A stretch of DNA of 64,000 bases from Pseudoalteromonas piscicida (lineage in GTDB: Bacteria; Pseudomonadota; Gammaproteobacteria; Enterobacterales; Alteromonadaceae), in assembly GCF_000238315.3 (NCBI RefSeq), contig NZ_CP011924.1:3256001-3320000 (forward strand), in the 5' to 3' direction. Of this stretch, positions 60,380 through 64,000 are shown piece after piece. Within the stretch, counting starts at the first letter, position 1, and every line of letters begins with the position of its first letter. Both the position numbers and the translations under genes were made by a program. Below the pieces are notes generated by a model. That model was not told the origin of the DNA and searched no databases. It saw only the letters and a list, made by a program, of their open reading frames with translations.

Positions 60380-61726
60380 ATGCTTAAAGACAAAACCCCT
60401 CAGCAATATGAACTAGAAATGGTCGCTATCGACCAATTGGTTCCAAAAGACCATTTAGTTCGCCTGATTGACCTTGCGATTGATTTCGAATTCATCCGCG
60501 ATGAAGTCGCCCATCTCTACTGTAAAAACAATGGTCGCCCAGCGGTTGACCCAGTGCGAATGTTCAAGATTTTATTTCTTGGATACCTGTTTGGCATTCA
60601 AAGCGAGCGTCGCTTGATTAAGGAAATCCAAGTCAATGTCGCATATCGTTGGTTTTTAGGTATGGGACTAACTGAAGATGTCATCCACCACTCGACGCTA
60701 AGCCAAAACCGCATAAAGCGCTTTAAAGACAGCAATATTTATCAATCCATCTTCGATAACATTGTCCGCCAAGCGATGAAACAAAAACTCATAGGTGGCT
60801 ATAGCTTATTTGCTGACAGTACACACCTCAAAGCCAATGCCAATAAAAAGCGCTATGACATAGAAGACTTAAAAGTCAGTCCTTCAGTGTATGTAGAGCA
60901 ATTGAACGAAGCAGTACTGCAAGACCGGGAGGATGAAGGAAAAAAGCCCCTGAAGTGTAAGGAAGAAACAACTTGCACAAAACCAACCAAAGTCAGCCGC
61001 ACCGACCCAGATAGCGGGTTTATGGTACGGGATGAAAAGCCAAAAGGGTTCTTCTATCTAGACCATCGAATTGTGGATGGTAAACACGGCATTATTGTTG
61101 ATACACACGCCACCGCAGGCAATGTCCATGACTCACAACCTATTATCAGTCGACTCGACAGAGCGCTCGATACCTTTGCACTCAACCCTATCGCGGTTGG
61201 GCTAGATGCAGGCTATTTTACCGCCGCGGTATGCCACAATCTGGAAGAAAGGCAATTAGTTGGCGTGCTGGGGTATCGAAGACCAAATAAAAAGAAAGGC
61301 TACTTCGCCAAACGTGAGTATCAATATCAAGCCGATACAGATACTTACCTGTGCCCGCAAGGTGAAACTCTAATCTACAAAACAACAAGCCGAACAGGCT
61401 ATCGTCACTATCATTCCGACCCGAGCAAATGTGGACGCTGTCCAGTCAGAAATCAATGTACAGCCAGTAAAAATCAAACCAAAGTTATAACGCGGCATGT
61501 TTGGCAATCGAGCGTAGAAAACGCCAATGCGATTAGGCTGAGCGACTGGGGTAAAAAGCTCTATCGACGACGAGCCGAAACGGTGGAAAGAAGCTTCGCT
61601 GATGCGAAACAACATCATGGACATCGCTACTGCAGATATAGAGGTCTGTCAAAAGTGACCGCGCAGTGCTTGTTAGCAGCGGCATGTCAAAATATGAAGA
61701 AAATGGCGCTCATGGCTGCACACTAG
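60380..61726 (+). CDS. IS1182-family transposase
   Basis: A 448-residue DDE transposase with an N-terminal DUF772-type region (about 50-130, MFKILFLGYLFGIQSERRLIKE). The first catalytic aspartate is in FADSTHLKAN (residue 146). A second is in GLDAGYF (about 275), and the glutamate is in RRAETVERSFADAK (about 410). Four cysteines (CPQG and CGRCPVRNQC) lie just before the last motif, as in many IS1182 members. The frame is unbroken, so the element may be active. A ribosome-site GGGAG lies before the ATG. Confidence 0.92.
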   Translation: MLKDKTPQQYELEMVAIDQLVPKDHLVRLIDLAIDFEFIRDEVAHLYCKNNGRPAVDPVRMFKILFLGYLFGIQSERRLIKEIQVNVAYRWFLGMGLTEDVIHHSTLSQNRIKRFKDSNIYQSIFDNIVRQAMKQKLIGGYSLFADSTHLKANANKKRYDIEDLKVSPSVYVEQLNEAVLQDREDEGKKPLKCKEETTCTKPTKVSRTDPDSGFMVRDEKPKGFFYLDHRIVDGKHGIIVDTHATAGNVHDSQPIISRLDRALDTFALNPIAVGLDAGYFTAAVCHNLEERQLVGVLGYRRPNKKKGYFAKREYQYQADTDTYLCPQGETLIYKTTSRTGYRHYHSDPSKCGRCPVRNQCTASKNQTKVITRHVWQSSVENANAIRLSDWGKKLYRRRAETVERSFADAKQHHGHRYCRYRGLSKVTAQCLLAAACQNMKKMALMAAH

Positions 61727-61863
61727 CAAAAACCTCGAAAACTCCCCCTAAAAGCCCTCAAAATGATCTTGGACACACCAAATCACAATAATTAGCCTAG
61801 CCAACACAAAAAAACCAACGCTGAAACTTACGGCAGAGAACACTGCTCCAACAACTGGGAAAA

Positions 61864-61893
61864 ATAAACCCCGCTTAAAAAAGCGGGGTTTAT
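61864..61893 (+). terminator. Strong hairpin terminator near the right end of the IS
   Basis: A perfect 13-bp stem ATAAACCCCGCTT with its complement around AAAA, 138 bases after the transposase stop and about 15 bases before the predicted end of the element. It would end transcription from the transposase and block it leaving the element. Confidence 0.8.
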
Positions 61894-61909
61894 CATCAAT
61901 CTGAAAGGT

Positions 61910-61926
61910 AGCCTCGGCTCCTTTTT
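61910..61926 (-). terminator. Terminator hairpin at the right IS junction, downstream of the chemoreceptor
   Basis: With the IS end AAAGG, this flank forms a hairpin in which the AGCC and GGCT arms pair around TC, followed on the plus strand by TTTTT. It lies 17 bases past the stop of the minus-strand chemoreceptor gene. Confidence 0.55.
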
Positions 61927-61942
61927 ACTTTTAGCGGTTCAC

Positions 61943-63550
61943 TTAGTTTAATTTAAATCCGCGCACTTGCTCATCCAAATCGCGCGCAAGGGTGAGTAAC
62001 TCCTCACTGATCTGTTTAGAGCCGTGGGCATCAACTAGTGAGCGTTCAGCATTATCGCTAATCGCGACTACGCTACGATTGATTTCTTCAGCGGCCAAGT
62101 TTTGCTGCTCAGTGGCATCGGCAATTTGCAGGTTTAAGGCATTAATTTCGTGCATCTGTGTCGAGATGTCTTTTAGCGCTTGTGCCACTTTCTTGACCTG
62201 ATGTGCGCGGTCATCTGCTTCTTCGCAAGAAGCACTCATTGCTGCCACGGTTTGTTGTGCCTCGGACTGTAGCTTATCGATAGTGCGTTTGATTTCATCG
62301 GTTGAGTCATGTGTTCGTGTCGCAAGTGTTCTGACTTCGTCCGCAACAACCGCAAACCCTCTTCCTGCTTCCCCGGCGCGCGCGGCTTCTATTGCTGCAT
62401 TGAGCGCTAAGAGATTGGTTTGCTCCGCGATACTACTGATCACTTCGAGTACTTTACCCACTTCAAGAGTTTGTGCTTGAAGCTGAGAAACTTGTTCTGC
62501 AGCTTGCCTTACATCTTGTGCTAATTGGTTGATACTTTGCTCAGTATGATTAGCAACAGCCATGCTTTCCTCTGCGAGGTGATTGCTGCTATCCGACTTT
62601 TCTGATGCAAAGTGGGTGGTATTTTTTACTTCACTTGAAGAGCTTTCAAGCTCATTAATCGCGGCTGCAACAGAGTCCGTCCCTTGTTTTTGCTCTTGAA
62701 TGGCAAGCTCAGTGGTTTCCGCTGAAGCATATATAGATTCTGCTGAGTGAATAAGTATTTTCGAAGAGTTGGATAACTGCGCAATATTGTCTTTAAAGCT
62801 ATCCATCATTTTATTGAAGTTAATCGCCAAGCGTCCAAGCTCGTCATCGACTTGGTCGTCTATTCGTAATGATAGGTCTTTATTCGTCGTTGCGAGGCGC
62901 ATGATTCGGCCTAGCGTTTTTAGTCGTACTATAAAGAGCTTCCTAAAAAGTACGCCTAAAATCACAAAGGTGGTAATAAAGATAGCAGAGAGAAGCGCAG
63001 TGCTAAACCAGGTATTAGTCTGTACCGTATTATCAATATCATCCAAAGAGTAGCTGATCCGCACAACACCGAGCACATCGCCTTCCTTTGCCTGATGACA
63101 ACCCAAGCAATTTGTTCCTTTATAGCTTTCTTTGGCCACCATCGGCTTTAAATAAGTCATGATGCGACTACCGTCGCGCTGTTCAATAACTAAGGTTTCT
63201 TTCCCGTTCAATGCATCAAACTCAGCCTCAGAGTTAGGTGCTTGATTTGCATTACCTGGACCGTAAAGCTTATTAACTTGCTCGGAGCGGATAATATGCG
63301 CATCTTCGATATTTGGATGATTGCGAATTTTATCACTCAGAATTTCACGGTTTGCCATGGTGCCGGTCAGCATCATAGTATTGATAGAGTCAAAGTAATT
63401 ATCTGCCAGTAGCTTAATATTACTTTCGACGGTTTCTTCAGCGAGCGTCTTTTGTTGACTGCTGCTACTAAGGATACTGGCAATCAAGACGAGCACGCCC
63501 GTCACTGCCAGTAACGCATAAATTTTATGTTGAATAGATTTCACACGCAT
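61943..63550 (-). CDS. Methyl-accepting chemotaxis protein with periplasmic c-type haem motif
   Basis: A protein of about 535 residues from ATG at 63550 (the frame opens at a TTG at 63565). A signal anchor/first membrane helix lies at about 11-30. The periplasmic sensor region (about 31-180) contains CLGCH at residues 148-152, the haem c attachment motif CxxCH. A second membrane helix is at about 181-203. HAMP (about 204-257) and the methyl-accepting signalling region with [28 protein letters not shown] core follow. Such receptors sense redox state or gases such as oxygen or NO. The globin gene beside it supports a gas or haem theme, but no link is proven. Confidence 0.9.
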   Translation of the reverse strand: MRVKSIQHKIYALLAVTGVLVLIASILSSSSQQKTLAEETVESNIKLLADNYFDSINTMMLTGTMANREILSDKIRNHPNIEDAHIIRSEQVNKLYGPGNANQAPNSEAEFDALNGKETLVIEQRDGSRIMTYLKPMVAKESYKGTNCLGCHQAKEGDVLGVVRISYSLDDIDNTVQTNTWFSTALLSAIFITTFVILGVLFRKLFIVRLKTLGRIMRLATTNKDLSLRIDDQVDDELGRLAINFNKMMDSFKDNIAQLSNSSKILIHSAESIYASAETTELAIQEQKQGTDSVAAAINELESSSSEVKNTTHFASEKSDSSNHLAEESMAVANHTEQSINQLAQDVRQAAEQVSQLQAQTLEVGKVLEVISSIAEQTNLLALNAAIEAARAGEAGRGFAVVADEVRTLATRTHDSTDEIKRTIDKLQSEAQQTVAAMSASCEEADDRAHQVKKVAQALKDISTQMHEINALNLQIADATEQQNLAAEEINRSVVAISDNAERSLVDAHGSKQISEELLTLARDLDEQVRGFKLN

Positions 63551-63655
63551 CGCACCTGTACACAATTAGAACAGTGATTATGCATCTCTACTCAAGAACG
63601 GGACTTGACCTAGCGCAAAATAGTCGTGTAATTTTAATTAACTAATACTTTAGTT

Positions 63656-64000
63656 TTATTCCTGATTAATCATATGTGTCGCAAGCTGAGCGAGGGACTG
63701 CCTTAATCCTTCTCTTAATAATGGATTTCCTACCTCTAAGTCTAATGCTTTATTCATGCAGTGCATCCATTGATCCCGCAAATCTTGGTCGATAGGAAAG
63801 GGCATATGGCGCATTCTTAAACGTGGGTGGCCGTATTTTTCTGCAAAAAGATCTGGCCCGCCTAACCAACCAGAAAGAAATTCAAAAAATACCTGTCTGA
63901 TCCTATCTAATGGTTGTGGATGCATATCGTAAAGCGGCTTTGCATAGGGGTCGGTTGCCATAATATCGTAAAAGCGGTTAGCAAGATCGCGGGCGCCTTG
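63656..64000 (-). CDS. Group II truncated haemoglobin, 5' end outside window
   Basis: The frame runs off the right edge at 64000, so the N-terminus is missing; the visible 114 codons continue upstream from the ATG at 63961 without a stop (reading RDLANRFYDIMATDPY). Group II features are a Tyr in the B helix (RFY), the proximal His in RMRHMPFPI and the Trp in RDQWMHCMNKAL. It binds oxygen or NO at haem. The internal ATG at 63961 is not the real start. Confidence 0.88.
   Translation of the reverse strand, partial: QGARDLANRFYDIMATDPYAKPLYDMHPQPLDRIRQVFFEFLSGWLGGPDLFAEKYGHPRLRMRHMPFPIDQDLRDQWMHCMNKALDLEVGNPLLREGLRQSLAQLATHMINQE

Larger units (their letters stand above)
60300..61908 (+). mobile_element. 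IS1182-like insertion sequence (about 1.6 kb)
   Basis: The ends are inferred from short inverted repeats CCTTTCAGA (60300-60308) and TCTGAAAGG (61900-61908). The core AGCCTCGGCT is found next to both ends (60290-60299 and 61910-61919) and could be a target duplication of about 10 bases; one extra T lies at 61909. The element holds one intact transposase and a terminator. It separates hemF from a chemoreceptor gene; boundaries are uncertain by several bases. Confidence 0.65.

Noticed and set aside
61727..61908. Second small gene at the right end of the IS
   Set aside because: No open frame with a start and ribosome site; the stretch ends in a terminator hairpin.

Overview
This window is the replication-origin region of a marine gammaproteobacterial main chromosome, most like Pseudoalteromonas or a close Alteromonadales relative. 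The evidence is the gene order (atp operon, parAB, rsmG, mnmG, mioC, mnmE, yidC, rnpA, rpmH, dnaA, dnaN, recF, gyrB, glyQS) and protein sequences that look gammaproteobacterial throughout. The genus is an inference from gene order and sequence character, not from a database match.

Layout. Bases 1-2750 hold a ToxR/CadC-type membrane regulator and AT-rich flanks. Bases 2752-9785 are the complete F1Fo ATP synthase operon, atpIBEFHAGDC, on the minus strand, with a recognisable promoter and terminator. Bases 9994-14273 are parB, parA, rsmG and mnmG. Bases 14380-14670, between mnmG and mioC, carry 15 GATC sites, GATCT-led AT-rich repeats and TTATNCACA DnaA boxes in the arrangement of E. coli oriC. 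The leader upstream of mioC (15134-15542) holds three more perfect DnaA boxes. Bases 15543-20637 are accessory: an isocitrate lyase/PEP mutase-family enzyme, a small orphan gene and a 1195-residue orphan. mnmE follows. Bases 22163-26787 are a second accessory block: a CadC-like TPR regulator, a three-gene CcdA/TlpA thiol-redox operon and a small secreted DUF1496-type protein. yidC, yidD, rnpA and rpmH run leftward and dnaA, dnaN, recF and gyrB run rightward from a GATC-rich divergent region (29500-30106).

To the right come glyQS, a lipoprotein, tusA, fadBA (minus), slt, pepQ, a YigZ/IMPACT gene, trkH, an unknown gene, a PilZ gene, trkA, the rsmB-fmt-def operon (minus), then lysM, dprA, smg, yrdD, tsaC and hemF. 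An intact IS1182-like element (about 60300-61908) sits in the terminator between hemF and a methyl-accepting chemotaxis protein with a periplasmic CxxCH haem motif. The window ends inside a group II truncated haemoglobin gene.

How the parts work together: DnaA (30107) would act at oriC (14380-14670). ParA and ParB (9994-11733) segregate the origin by binding parS. Two perfect 16-bp parS palindromes are embedded in the recF reading frame (33044-33059 and 33677-33692), with a degenerate third next to the first. So the origin, the partition genes and the centromere-like sites all lie within about 24 kb. No clearly new multi-gene defence or mobile system was seen. The most interesting signals are the parS pair inside recF, the three separate DnaA-box/GATC clusters, the IS insertion that leaves a hairpin at both junctions, the haem-type chemoreceptor beside a globin, and the uncharacterised accessory genes between the conserved blocks.
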